DNA from: Bacteroidota bacterium | GTDB lineage: Bacteria; Bacteroidota; Bacteroidia; AKYH767-A; 2013-40CM-41-45 | Reading direction: 5' to 3' | Length of the DNA stretch: 46,424 bases | Assembly (NCBI GenBank): GCA_003151745.1 | Contig: PLYJ01000124.1 | Span: 1-46,424, forward strand | In this document: piece by piece, positions 8,124-16,481 of the stretch | How the letters are laid out: every line of letters starts with the position of its first letter | How positions within the stretch are numbered: the first letter of the stretch is position 1 | Notes under the pieces: generated by a model | The model's input: only the letters and a program-made list of their open reading frames with translations | What the model was told of the DNA's origin: nothing | The model's database searches: none | Position numbers and translations under genes: made by a program

Positions 8124-8183
8124 AAGTTGCAGTAAGCAGTGGCACTAAGCAAGACTGCACTCTGCCACTGCTTACTGCAACTT
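8124..8183. terminator. Perfect 21-bp inverted repeat between convergent radA and lutB
   Basis: Arms at 8124-8144 (starting AAGTTGCAGTAAGCAGTGGC) and 8163-8183 are perfect reverse complements, with an 18-bp spacer. The position between two convergent genes suits a bidirectional terminator, although no clean T-tract follows. It may equally be a mobile palindromic repeat, since similar TGCAGT/GGCAGT words occur in the hemW insertion. Confidence 0.65.
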
Positions 8184-8185
8184 GA

Positions 8186-9568
8186 TTACTTCATCCCCAT
8201 TTTCTCTTTCCACATTTCGTTGAAAGACTTAGGTGCAACGCGCGGCAACTCTCTTCGCGAGCCCCATTGCGTTTTAAAAAAGTTTTGAAGAATAAAATTC
8301 TTCCCTTTCGCTCCGCCTTTGTTCATGAGCTTGCGGCTAAGCATGGCTTTCTTCCAGAAAGTAAATGTCCACCGTTCCGTTTTAGTCGGAATTCCTTCCT
8401 TCACACTATCACGGCGGTTAAAGAGAAGATGCTTATGCAATTCAATCTTCACAGGGCATACTTCCGTGCATTTGCCGCAAAGCGATGAAGCATAGCTTAG
8501 ATGACGGAACTCCTCCATGCCTCTTAAGTGCGGAGTGATCACAGAACCAATGGGGCCGCTGTAAGTAGTACCATACGCATGGCCTCCGACACCTTTATAT
8601 ATAGGACAACCGTTCAAACACGCACCGCAGCGAATGCAGGCAAGCGCTTCACGCTGCTGCTCCTGTGCAAGCAATTCTGTTCTGCCATTGTCAAGCAGGA
8701 CAACGTACATTTCTTCCGGGCCATCTTTCTCATCCGGTTGGCGCGGGCCGGTCATGATGCTGTTGTAAACCGTAACGTTCTGCCCCGTGCCATGCGTGGC
8801 AAGCAGCGGCCAGAAGAGGTCAAGATCAGTAAGCGATGGAATTAATTTCTCAATGCCTGCAATGGCAATATGCACTTTTGGAAAAGCGACGCTCATAAAA
8901 GCATTGCCTTCATTCTCCGTAACTGCTATAGCGCCTGTGTCAGCAATAAGGAAGTTAGCGCCCGTTATCCCCGCTTCCGCCACCTGGTATTTTGCACGCA
9001 GGCGGTTTCTCACCCACAACGTTATCTCCTGTGGAGTGCTGCTAGGTGGCAGGCCAAATTTCTCATTAAATGTTTTTGCAACATCCTCCTTGCTCAAATG
9101 CATAGCAGGCGTTACGATATGATAGGGCGGCTCATCGCGTTGCTGCACGATGAATTCACCAAGATCAGTCTCTACGGATTCAATCCCTGCCTTTTCTAAA
9201 TTCTGGTTCAGGTGCACCTCTTCCGTAGTCATGCTCTTGCTCTTGACAACCATTTTGCAATCTACCCTCTTGAGAATGGCAACGATTTCACGAATGGCTT
9301 CATCGGCATCCTGTGCCCAGATCACTTTTCCTCCGCGCTTGATAAAGTTTGCCTCAAACTCGATGAGGTACTTGTCCATGTTCTCAATCACCTTGCGCTT
9401 GAGGGCTGCAGCGCGCAATTTGGCAGTTTCGAGATCCGCATACTGGTGCTTTCCGTCAATCACTTTCTTGTCATACTGCGCGATGTTGAAAGCAAGCTTG
9501 CGCCGGTGTTCCGGGTCGAACACTTTTACTTCCGAATCATCTAAAAATTTATCTGACTGTAGAGACAT
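8186..9568 (-). CDS. lutB: Lactate-utilisation iron-sulfur protein (LutB/LldF)
   Basis: A 460-aa protein with the LUD domain at the N terminus and two ferredoxin-type clusters at about residues 307-370: CIRCGACLNGCPIY and CGKCTEVCPVKIELH. Members form the LutABC L-lactate oxidation complex and transfer electrons from lactate. LutA and LutC are not in the window, so the gene is solitary here. A TATTTTCG box on the minus strand ends 8 bp before the ATG. Confidence 0.92.
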   Translation of the reverse strand: MSLQSDKFLDDSEVKVFDPEHRRKLAFNIAQYDKKVIDGKHQYADLETAKLRAAALKRKVIENMDKYLIEFEANFIKRGGKVIWAQDADEAIREIVAILKRVDCKMVVKSKSMTTEEVHLNQNLEKAGIESVETDLGEFIVQQRDEPPYHIVTPAMHLSKEDVAKTFNEKFGLPPSSTPQEITLWVRNRLRAKYQVAEAGITGANFLIADTGAIAVTENEGNAFMSVAFPKVHIAIAGIEKLIPSLTDLDLFWPLLATHGTGQNVTVYNSIMTGPRQPDEKDGPEEMYVVLLDNGRTELLAQEQQREALACIRCGACLNGCPIYKGVGGHAYGTTYSGPIGSVITPHLRGMEEFRHLSYASSLCGKCTEVCPVKIELHKHLLFNRRDSVKEGIPTKTERWTFTFWKKAMLSRKLMNKGGAKGKNFILQNFFKTQWGSRRELPRVAPKSFNEMWKEKMGMK

Positions 9569-9576
9569 AACGGTTG

Positions 9577-9584
9577 CGAAAATA
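9577..9584 (-). promoter_or_regulatory. Putative -7 box for lutB
   Basis: The minus strand reads TATTTTCG, a TAnnTTCG variant, with only 8 bp to the start codon. Confidence 0.35.
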
Positions 9585-9592
9585 CGCGTTTA

Positions 9593-9641
9593 CAGTTTAC
9601 GGTTATGTGCAATCAATGCGTCAACTGTAAACCGTAAACTG
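9593..9641. repeat. Inverted repeat (CAGTTTACGGTT family)
   Basis: CAGTTTACGGTT (9593-9604) and AACCGTAAACTG (9630-9641) are perfect 12-bp arms with a 25-bp spacer. It fills most of the gap between lysA and lutB. The same family lies at 10896-10972 at the other end of lysA, so lysA is bracketed by two copies. Confidence 0.8.
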
Positions 9642-10874
9642 TCATAGTTTTATCTCGACTTGATTTCTCAACAGGTCATCAAACGGTTCATGCTTGCGGA
9701 TGAGGTGAGCTTTGCCTTTATAAATAAACACTTCAGCAGGACGCAAACGCGAGTTGTAATTGTTGCTCATCGTAAAACCATACGCTCCAGCATTCTTAAA
9801 AGCAAGAATATCACCTTCGCGCACTTCATTCAGCTTCCTGTCCCAGCCAAACGTATCCGTTTCGCAGATGTAACCTACCACCGTATATACACGCTTCGTG
9901 CCTTCGGGATTTGAGATGTTTACAATCTCATGATAGGCATTATAGTACATGGGTCGTGTCAGGTGATTCTGCCCGGATTCAACACCAACAAACACCGTAG
10001 CCATTGTCTGCTTCACAACGTTTGTTCTTACGAGGAAAACACCCGCTTCACTCACTATATATTTGCCCGGCTCAAACCACAATTCTAGCTCCCTGCCATA
10101 CGATTTGCAAAAGGTTTTGAAACGCGGCGTCAGCTCCTTGCCAAGCTCAGCCATGTCTGTCACCGCATCATCTTCTTTATATGGCACTTTGAAGCCGCTG
10201 CCAAAGTCAACGAATTCAAGGTCTTTGAAGTTCTTCGCCGCTTCAAATAATATGTCTGCGCCTTTTGTAAATACACTTGCATCGAGAATGTCAGAGCCTG
10301 TGTGCAGGTGCAAACCGACGACCTTTATATTATCAGAAGCCACGACGCGGGTAAGATGCCTCATCTGGTAGATAGAAATACCGAACTTGGAATCAATATG
10401 CCCCGTTTGTATATGTGCATTGCCGCCAGCCACAATATGTGGGTTGAGGCGTATGCTGCATGGAACAGTGTTGCCATACTTATGACCAAACTGTTCCAAA
10501 ATGGAAATGTTATCAATATTAATAGCGAGCCCCAGCCCAACACCCTGGCATATCTCATCAAAAGAAACGCCGTTAGGAGAAAAGAAAATTTCTTTCGGTT
10601 CAAAGCCTGCCTTAACGCCAAGCATAGCCTCCTGTATGGACACGACATCCAGCCCTGCGCCAAGCGATTTCATGTAACGCAGCACGCTAAGGTTACTCAA
10701 TGCCTTGCATGCAAACTTGATGCGCAACTTCACAGCGCTGAAAGCGGTATTTATCTGCTGATACTTGTCTGCAATCGTATCCGCATCATATACATAAACA
10801 GGAGTGCCAAACTCATTGGCCACCTCAAGCAAGTCAACGCCACCCAACTGGTAGCGGGAGTTCTCTAAAATCAT
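9642..10874 (-). CDS. lysA: Diaminopimelate decarboxylase
   Basis: A PLP-dependent (alanine racemase fold) enzyme that converts meso-diaminopimelate to L-lysine. The PLP lysine sits in KFACKALSN (about residue 57). Other motifs are GLHLHTGSD, VDFGSGF, WFEPGKYIVSEAG, the active-site CETDTFG and AYGFTMSNNYNSR. The 410-aa length is normal. The start codon lies only 4 bp after a TACCTTCG box on the minus strand, implying a leaderless or nearly leaderless mRNA. Confidence 0.95.
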   Translation of the reverse strand: MILENSRYQLGGVDLLEVANEFGTPVYVYDADTIADKYQQINTAFSAVKLRIKFACKALSNLSVLRYMKSLGAGLDVVSIQEAMLGVKAGFEPKEIFFSPNGVSFDEICQGVGLGLAINIDNISILEQFGHKYGNTVPCSIRLNPHIVAGGNAHIQTGHIDSKFGISIYQMRHLTRVVASDNIKVVGLHLHTGSDILDASVFTKGADILFEAAKNFKDLEFVDFGSGFKVPYKEDDAVTDMAELGKELTPRFKTFCKSYGRELELWFEPGKYIVSEAGVFLVRTNVVKQTMATVFVGVESGQNHLTRPMYYNAYHEIVNISNPEGTKRVYTVVGYICETDTFGWDRKLNEVREGDILAFKNAGAYGFTMSNNYNSRLRPAEVFIYKGKAHLIRKHEPFDDLLRNQVEIKL

Positions 10875-10878
10875 GGCG

Positions 10879-10886
10879 CGAAGGTA
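10879..10886 (-). promoter_or_regulatory. Putative -7 box for lysA
   Basis: The minus strand reads TACCTTCGCGCCATG, placing the -7-like TACCTTCG box 4 bp before the ATG. If used, transcription would begin at or very near the start codon. Confidence 0.4.
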
Positions 10887-10895
10887 AGAATACGT

Positions 10896-10972
10896 TTACA
10901 GTTTACGGTTTACGGTTATGCAGATCGAACGGCAGAGAACCGTAAAGGGAAGCTGTAGACCGTAAACCGTAA
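10896..10972. repeat. Imperfect inverted repeat (CAGTTTACGGTTTACGGTT family)
   Basis: The left arm contains CAGTTTACGGTTTACGGTT and the right arm GTAGACCGTAAACCGTAA, with an internal AACCGTAAA. It lies between lysA and the divergent 149-aa gene and is a second copy of the family at 9593-9641. Confidence 0.7.
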
Positions 10973-11011
10973 TTTGTATATTCGTACAATAATTGCCAGC
11001 GACATATTCCA

Positions 11012-11461
11012 ATGGACAGCACATACGCAAGCGCACTTAATTACATTTTAAGAAAAACCGCTCCAAAAGGAAAGGGTAAAGTCAGCGGGCTAAGCACCTC
11101 CGGTTTTCCTACACCGCTTTCCAGTGATGTCAAGCCTATTATAGCGGATGAACAATTACGATCTGTAAATGTAAAGCTTCGGGTGGATGAATACCTCGAA
11201 AAGCGATACAATCTTGATGACCACGAACTGGCTGAGATGTATAAGAAGCTAACAGATGAACTTTATATTTATGAAGATAAGAAAAGCCAGCTGATTAAAA
11301 TAACATTCAAAGGCCTTGATTTTATTAATGAAGGCGGTTTTGTTAAAAAGGAAGCAAAGGAAAAAGACAAAGCATTTTATACCATGGCTGTTGTGATTTT
11401 TTTTATCATCGGGGCAATAGCCTTAGCCGTCATTGAACTCCTTAAATATACTCACTCATGA
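11012..11461 (+). CDS. Small protein with C-terminal membrane anchor, unknown function
   Basis: A 149-aa protein I do not recognise. Residues 1-45 are polar and low in order. The middle (LRVDEYLEKRYNLDDHELAEMYKKLTDELYIYEDKKSQLIKITFKGLDFI) looks like a small helix-strand domain resembling a winged helix. Residues about 123-145 form one hydrophobic helix (FYTMAVVIFFIIGAIALAVIELL). This architecture suggests a tail-anchored cytoplasmic domain. It ends 8 bp before the convergent DoxX-like gene. Confidence 0.7.
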   Translation: MDSTYASALNYILRKTAPKGKGKVSGLSTSGFPTPLSSDVKPIIADEQLRSVNVKLRVDEYLEKRYNLDDHELAEMYKKLTDELYIYEDKKSQLIKITFKGLDFINEGGFVKKEAKEKDKAFYTMAVVIFFIIGAIALAVIELLKYTHS

Positions 11462-11468
11462 CCTCATT

Positions 11469-11840
11469 TCATGCCATCGTCTGCATCCTCTTATGATATA
11501 AGCGATACGAGATCGCTAAAAAAATAAAAGGCAGCAGCATGATTGCCATTTGCGGCTTCAATCCGTCACTGGCTATGATGGAATAGGTTGCTCCGATTAA
11601 GTCAAAGAACAACCCTGCATACGCCCATTCCTTTATTTTCGGCATGCTGGGAATAAGAATCGCGATTAGTCCCAACACCTTTGCGATACCAAGCATCGGG
11701 CTGACGTATTTGGGATAGCCCAAATGATTCATAAACGTAACATTATCGGGGGTATTTAAAATTTCCTGCACAGCAGACATCAGCATGAATACTGTAAACA
11801 GGCTAGTGACAATCCAGAAAATTATTTTTGTCTTTTTCAT
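11469..11840 (-). CDS. DoxX-like membrane protein
   Basis: A 123-aa protein with four hydrophobic helices, matching the small DoxX-like family by FMLMSAVQEI, HLGYPKYVSPMLGIAKVLGLIAIL and KEWAYAGLFFDLIGA. The biochemical role of this family is unclear. It is the last gene of the ArsR-AHSA1 cluster and starts 3 bp after the preceding stop, so it is almost certainly co-transcribed. DoxX-like genes commonly accompany AHSA1 genes in Bacteroidota. Confidence 0.82.
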   Translation of the reverse strand: MKKTKIIFWIVTSLFTVFMLMSAVQEILNTPDNVTFMNHLGYPKYVSPMLGIAKVLGLIAILIPSMPKIKEWAYAGLFFDLIGATYSIIASDGLKPQMAIMLLPFIFLAISYRLYHKRMQTMA

Positions 11841-11842
11841 AT

Positions 11843-12358
11843 TTATTTTTGAATTTTAGTTAAGAATTCTTCTAATTGATTGAATGTTCCTGCAAATCCT
11901 TGCTCCATGTTAGCAATTATTGAATAATACGTTGCCTCCTGCTCCGGAGTTGCATTAACCGGATGTCCTTGAAGTGTCAGGGTGGTAATGCCATTATTTT
12001 CTGACAGTGTCATTTGATTAAAGATCTCCAAAGGGAATTCCATTGGAAAAGGGGACTTACAAATATTTCCTGCTTCATCAGAGAATGAAGAAACAAATTC
12101 AATCAAATCAGGGCTGCTGATTTTTCCATATCTGAAAAGTCCCCACATGATTTGCCCGTTACCCTCGGTTTTGTAATGAACTTTTCCGCCTTGCCTGAAG
12201 TCGAAATGTTTCACAGTAACGGGCATTCCCGCCGGTCCTCACCATTGTGCAAAATTGTCTGCTGACGAGAATGCTTCAAATACCAGCGTCTTAGGCGCTT
12301 TGAATTCACGAACTATTTTTAGTCCTTTCTTTTTTTCTGTTTCGTTTACGTTTGTCAT
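11843..12358 (-). pseudogene. AHSA1/SRPBCC protein interrupted by an in-frame TGA
   Basis: The track shows only the 127-aa remainder from an internal Met at 12226. Reading upstream in the same frame gives an ATG at 12358 and MTNVNETEKKKGLKIVREF..., a typical AHSA1 N terminus. Codon 40 is TGA (12239-12241) within FAQW*GPAGMP. The homologous position in the neighbours is the second Trp of the conserved WWGP/WWAP motif, so TGG has become TGA. The restored length of 171 aa matches the family. It is either a recent nonsense mutation, a sequencing error or a recoded codon; other genes here end in TGA, so a global TGA-Trp code is excluded. Confidence 0.8.
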
Positions 12359-12390
12359 TTTATTTTGATTTATATGTAATTGTTTGAGAT

Positions 12391-12876
12391 TTATTTTGCT
12401 AACAGTTCATCCAGGTTGCCCAGAGCCATCGTAAAGCCGCCTTCAAAGCCCATTTCAACCAGCTTCTTAATATCCGCTTCCGTATCGAAGGTAAGTTCTA
12501 CCAATACTTTCGATCCCGTTGCAGTTGCCCGGAATTCATTCTTCCATTTTGCAATACCCGGGAAGTCAGCAATTTTATTGCCATGTTCATCGCAAAAGAA
12601 ATTACTGCTCATGAAACCCTTGTGTGTATCAATGCTTAGAAAATCATTGCGGCTCCAATGTTTTGAACCATCCGGCCCCGACATATAATAAAGCCAGTAG
12701 CCTCCAACCTTGAAAGTAAGCGATTTTGTTACTGCCTTCCATGGCTTCGGCGCCCACCATAAATCCAACAGCTCGCTTTTTGTCCATGCATCCCACACAT
12801 CTTTAAGCGGAGCATTGAACTCTCTTACAACAGTAAGTTTTTTGTTTTCTAAATCCTTTACAATTTGAGTTTTCAT
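12391..12876 (-). CDS. AHSA1/SRPBCC domain protein
   Basis: A 161-aa START-like (SRPBCC, activator of Hsp90 ATPase homologue 1) fold. It shows the family pattern: VVREFNAPLKDVWDAWT near the N terminus, LLDLWWAPKPW, GGYWLYYMSGPDG and a C-terminal helix ending GFTMALGNLDELLAK. Members bind small hydrophobic ligands; the ligand here is unknown. It is the middle of three tandem paralogues, pointing to local duplication. Confidence 0.88.
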   Translation of the reverse strand: MKTQIVKDLENKKLTVVREFNAPLKDVWDAWTKSELLDLWWAPKPWKAVTKSLTFKVGGYWLYYMSGPDGSKHWSRNDFLSIDTHKGFMSSNFFCDEHGNKIADFPGIAKWKNEFRATATGSKVLVELTFDTEADIKKLVEMGFEGGFTMALGNLDELLAK

Positions 12877-12941
12877 TTGTTTTGATTTTAAATTTTTGAT
12901 TTATAAGAAATTGTTTAAGACCGGTATATATTTTATTTTAA

Positions 12942-13409
12942 TTACTTGCGAATTGCAAGTTGGGTTTGAAGGTAATAATTTAGCTTCTCCACATTTTGTT
13001 TCAGGCCTTCATCCGCTTTAAATGTTTTCACCACCTGTATGAATTGCTCTTTTGTTTCAAACAGCATGTGCCAGTTGATAAATGTTTTGTCACCCTGAGC
13101 CTCGAACTCAATGGTGGCAATGAAATTGGGTGACTTGTGCTGAAACACAATCTTCTTAAGAGGAATGATTTCCTGGAAAACACTTTCATTTTTATAATCC
13201 CTTCCGTCTGGGCCATGCATTGTCAGATTCCATGCACCGCCTTTTTTAATATCCATCAAATGGATGGTATTGGTAAAGCCATTGGGCCCCCACCAGTTTT
13301 TAATATGGTCGGGATTTGTCCACACTTCCCACACCAGTTGTACCGGTGCATTAAATAACCGCGAAATACTTATCTCACGGTCGGCTGTACTACTTTCTTT
13401 TTTTAACAT
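12942..13409 (-). CDS. AHSA1/SRPBCC domain protein
   Basis: The ORF track begins at a TTG (13457), but the better start is the ATG at 13409 (MLKKESSTADREISISRLF), giving 155 aa and a 20-bp overlap with arsR. The protein has the AHSA1 pattern ISRLFNAPVQLVWEVWTNPD, KNWWGPNGF, GGAWNLTMHGPDG and a C-terminal helix. Its intact WWGP motif is the reference for the nonsense codon in the paralogue at 11843-12358. It is probably co-transcribed with arsR. Confidence 0.87.
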   Translation of the reverse strand: MLKKESSTADREISISRLFNAPVQLVWEVWTNPDHIKNWWGPNGFTNTIHLMDIKKGGAWNLTMHGPDGRDYKNESVFQEIIPLKKIVFQHKSPNFIATIEFEAQGDKTFINWHMLFETKEQFIQVVKTFKADEGLKQNVEKLNYYLQTQLAIRK

Positions 13410-13734
13410 GTTTTTTTTCTTTTTGAAGTTTATCAAGATATTTTTCCAATGAATCAAACTTGCTTTCCCAAAACTGGCGGTATTGCTCCACCCACTCAGA
13501 CACCTCGTTCAGCTTATCAAACTGCGCTTCGCAAAAACGCTCCCGTCCCTGCTGCTTGATGGTGATGAGGCCGCACTCCGTTAAAATTTTTACATGAAGA
13601 GAGACGGCCTGCCGCGTAACATCAAATTTTTCCGCAATGGCATTCACGTTCATAGACTGATGCGCAATCAGGTTAATGATCTCCCTCCGGGTAGGGTCGG
13701 CTATGGCCTGAAACACATCTCTTCTCGATTCCAT
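13390..13734 (-). CDS. ArsR-family transcriptional regulator
   Basis: A winged-helix repressor. The track starts at a TTG (13752); the ATG at 13734 (MESRRDVFQAIADPTRREI) is the normal family start, giving 114 aa. The helix-turn-helix reads MNVNAIAEKFDVTRQAVSLHVKIL and the wing follows as ITIKQQGRERFCEAQFDKL. No metal-binding cysteine pair is present, consistent with the SRPBCC-associated branch. First gene of a cluster with three AHSA1 genes and a DoxX-like gene, which it probably regulates along with itself. Confidence 0.9.
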   Translation of the reverse strand: MESRRDVFQAIADPTRREIINLIAHQSMNVNAIAEKFDVTRQAVSLHVKILTECGLITIKQQGRERFCEAQFDKLNEVSEWVEQYRQFWESKFDSLEKYLDKLQKEKKHVKKRK

Positions 13735-13863
13735 CTTAATTCGTTTACACAAGTATCAGGGCACAAAGATATGCGCAAGCAAGTGCTTGCGCAAGTGTTT
13801 TTGAAAATATTTTTTAACCCACCCTTTAAATCTTAAAAAAGCACAGAAAAAAGGCAAAATCGG

Positions 13864-14157
13864 GGCGCCATTTTAATCAGGCGACACACCATTTTGTTGT
13901 GGTGGCGTAACGCCTTTATGAAGCGACGCACCATTTCATTGTGGTGGCGCATCACTCTCATGAAGCGATGCACCATTTTATCGTGGCGACGCATCACTTT
14001 CATGAAGCGGCATGCCATTTTATTGTGGTGGTGCATCACTTTTATGAAGCAACACACCATTTCATTGTGGTGACGCGTAACTTCATTATGGCGACGCACT
14101 GCTTCATCGTGGTGACGCACCACTTTTATGTGGTGGTGCACCGTTTTTGCGTGGTTT
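13864..14157 (+). repeat. 21-bp-period repeat array B (14 units)
   Basis: Fourteen units start every 21 bp from 13864 to 14137 without any phase slip. Two unit types mostly alternate: CACCATTTCATTGTGGTG (self-complementary ends) and CATCACTTTCATGAAGCG. Differences among units of the first type are all transitions by my reading. The last ~30 bp, including GTGGTGGTGCACCGTTTTTG, is almost identical to the end of array D. Because 21 is a multiple of three, ORFs stay open on both strands (the 118-aa and 85-aa track entries), but one plus-strand unit carries TAA. It lies upstream of the recQ-dprA-like operon and downstream (in the plus direction) of the divergent arsR. Confidence 0.93.
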
Positions 14158-14465
14158 TGCTGTTTTGTAATGAAAAAAGGGGATTCCACTTATGTTAAGG
14201 GGCAATTATTGCAATTTTTGAACACCCTTACCGGATGATGGCTTTGTTTTACTTTAAATCATTTTGGCCAAACAAGAATTGTCAGAAATTCCTTTTATAA
14301 AAACGCAGGAATACAGATTATCGCAACTCCCAATTGTGTTAATCTGCAATAAGTGTGTTGTATTAACGAACTTTTTGTAGGTTTGATTTCGTTAATATAA
14401 ATAGTATGGGCAATTTTAGCGCAACTAACTAACAGTATCGGTAATTTGAAAGTGTGTAATTCATT
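14158..14465. other. Non-coding leader region of the recQ-like operon
   Basis: About 310 bp without a gene between array B and the helicase start. It is A+T rich and holds one clear inverted repeat (listed separately). TTTG at 14382-14385 is a possible -33 element, but no good -7 box follows. Confidence 0.5.
14361..14397. promoter_or_regulatory. Inverted repeat, possible operator of the recQ-dprA-like operon
   Basis: TATTAACGAA (14361-14370) and TTCGTTAATA (14388-14397) are perfect 10-bp arms with a 17-bp spacer, about 70 bp before the helicase ATG. There is no T-tract, so a regulator-binding site is more likely than a terminator. No regulator gene adjoins the operon. Confidence 0.5.
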
Positions 14466-16481
14466 ATGACACGACAAGAAGCGGAAAAAATTTTACAACA
14501 GACTTTCAAACTACAAAAGTTCTACGATGAGCAATGGGAAGCAATTGAAAAAATCCTGAAAGGTGAAAGGGTATTACTTATTGAAAAAACAGGTTTTGGT
14601 AAATCACTTTGCTTTCAATTTCCAGCGACACAATTTAAGGGAACAACTGTAATTTTTACTCCACTCATTGCACTGATGCGTGACCAAGTAAAGAAACTTA
14701 CTGCACTTGGTATATCTGCAAAGTGTATCAACAGTGAACAAACACCAGAAGAAAATTCTCAAATCATAAACGAAGCGAAGCAAGGCAAAATCAAAATTCT
14801 CTATATCGCACCTGAAAGGCAAGAGAATAGTGAATGGATTGAAGCTACAAGAGAAATGAATTTAAAAATGGTTGTAGTTGATGAAGCACATTGCATTTCT
14901 GTTTGGGGACACGACTTCCGACCAGCTTTCAGAAGAATCATAAACCTTGTAAAACTTCTACCGACAGGACTTCCAGTTCTTGCAACGACAGCAACTGCAA
15001 CAAAAAGAGTTGAGCAAGATGTCGCTCAACAAATTAGCGGCAACATCACAACATTGAGAGGGAATCTAATGAGAGATAACTTCAAGTTGTTTGTTGTGAA
15101 GGTTGCGTCAGAAGATGAAAAGTTAATTTGGTTAGGAAAGAATTTGGAAAGACTTCCAGGTTCAGGAATTCTCTATACAGGAACAAGGGTTGACACAGAA
15201 ATTTATTCCAAATGGTTTGAGCATTTAAAAATTTCTTCAACAGGTTATAACGCAGGACTTGACGTAGAATCAAGAATTGCAATTGAAAACGGATTAATGC
15301 AAAATCAATGGAAGTGCATCATTTCAACCAACGCATTGGGAATGGGAATTGATAAACCCGACATTCGTTTCATCATTCACACTCAAATTCCACAATCTCC
15401 AATTCATTACTATCAGGAAATTGGCAGAGCAGGCAGAGACGGACAACCTTCTTACATCATTCTCTTTTATAATCCAAAGGACAAAGAATTGCCGGAAGCA
15501 TTTATTGAAGGAGGCAGACCATCAATTAAGAAATATGAAAAAGTAATTGAAGCAGTAAAAGCAGAATTGCTTGGTAAATGGGATTTAATGCGAAAAACAA
15601 ATCTCAAGAAAACTCAAATTAGAGTAATCAAAGCTGACCTGATTGAGCAGGGGATTATCCGTGAAGTAATGATAAATCGTGCAAAAAAATATGAATTTAT
15701 TCCAAACTCTCAGCCGTTGAACACAAAAGCATTTGAAGAACTTCGCAATGCAAAAACGAAAGACCTTGACAACATGATTCAGTATGTTGAAACAACAGAA
15801 TCAAGAATGAAATTTCTTTGCGATTACTTAGGTGACAAATCAAATCACACATTCACGAATTGTGACAACACAGGAGAGAAAAGAATTGTTGTTCAAGTTA
15901 CTACTGAATGGACAGAAAGACTGCAAGCGTTCAGGGAAGATTATTTTCCTCAATTGGAAGTTGAGGCAAACGGTTCAAATATTGTGAATGGCGTTGCATC
16001 ATCTTACTATGGAGTTTCAAATGTTGGTACGGCACTTCACCGTTCAAAGTACGAACATAGTGGAGATTTCCCCGACTTCCTTTTAAAATTTGTTTTAAAA
16101 GCATTCAGAAAGAAATTCGGTCAAGAGATATTTGACTTAGTTGTCTATATTCCGCCAACCTCTTCTGGCGACTTAGTAAAAAACTTTGTAGTTAAGGTTG
16201 CTCAAGTTTTGAAATTCCCAATCTCCCATAACTTGAAAAAGCAACGACAGACATCTGAGCAAAAAGTTTTTGAAAATAGTTTATTAAAATCAGACAATGT
16301 AAAAGGGGCTTTTACATATGAGGCACCGAATGAGATAAGCGGAAAAAGCATTTTACTGATTGATGATATTTTTGATAGCGGTGCAACTGTGAAGGAGGTA
16401 GGTAGAATATTAACTAACTTTGGGGCAATAAAAATTGCCCCAATTGTCATAGCAAGAACAGTTGGAGGCGACTTAGTATGA
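14466..16481 (+). CDS. RecQ-family helicase fused to a ComF-type phosphoribosyltransferase
   Basis: A 671-aa fusion. Residues ~20-340 form a RecQ helicase core: KTGFGKSLCF (Walker A), TPLIALMRDQVKKL, VVDEAHCISVWGHDFRP (DEAH box), TTATAT, ALGMGIDKPDIRF and QEIGRAGRDG. A winged-helix-like region follows, but the RecQ zinc-binding cysteine cluster is degenerate (only FLCDYLG and FTNCDNT remain). Residues ~520-671 match the ComF/GntX phosphoribosyltransferase pattern with LKKQRQTSEQK, DNVKGAF and the PRPP loop LLIDDIFDSGATV. The stop overlaps the next start (ATGA), so it is translationally coupled to a DprA-like gene. A PRTase and a DprA homologue also make up the ShosTA anti-phage pair, as I recall. 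A defence or DNA-processing role is inferred. Confidence 0.88.
   Translation: MTRQEAEKILQQTFKLQKFYDEQWEAIEKILKGERVLLIEKTGFGKSLCFQFPATQFKGTTVIFTPLIALMRDQVKKLTALGISAKCINSEQTPEENSQIINEAKQGKIKILYIAPERQENSEWIEATREMNLKMVVVDEAHCISVWGHDFRPAFRRIINLVKLLPTGLPVLATTATATKRVEQDVAQQISGNITTLRGNLMRDNFKLFVVKVASEDEKLIWLGKNLERLPGSGILYTGTRVDTEIYSKWFEHLKISSTGYNAGLDVESRIAIENGLMQNQWKCIISTNALGMGIDKPDIRFIIHTQIPQSPIHYYQEIGRAGRDGQPSYIILFYNPKDKELPEAFIEGGRPSIKKYEKVIEAVKAELLGKWDLMRKTNLKKTQIRVIKADLIEQGIIREVMINRAKKYEFIPNSQPLNTKAFEELRNAKTKDLDNMIQYVETTESRMKFLCDYLGDKSNHTFTNCDNTGEKRIVVQVTTEWTERLQAFREDYFPQLEVEANGSNIVNGVASSYYGVSNVGTALHRSKYEHSGDFPDFLLKFVLKAFRKKFGQEIFDLVVYIPPTSSGDLVKNFVVKVAQVLKFPISHNLKKQRQTSEQKVFENSLLKSDNVKGAFTYEAPNEISGKSILLIDDIFDSGATVKEVGRILTNFGAIKIAPIVIARTVGGDLV

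Noticed and set aside
12239-12241. Genetic code change (TGA as Trp)
   Set aside because: Many intact genes here end in TGA at the expected length, for example the RecQ-like and PD-(D/E)XK-adjacent T9SS genes.
13410-13457. TTG-initiated extension of the AHSA1 protein into arsR
   Set aside because: The ATG at 13409 fits the family start and needs only a 20-bp overlap.
13833-14189. 118-aa minus-strand and 85-aa plus-strand His-rich ORFs over array B
   Set aside because: Same reason as array D; a shared repeat frame on both strands is not evidence of translation.
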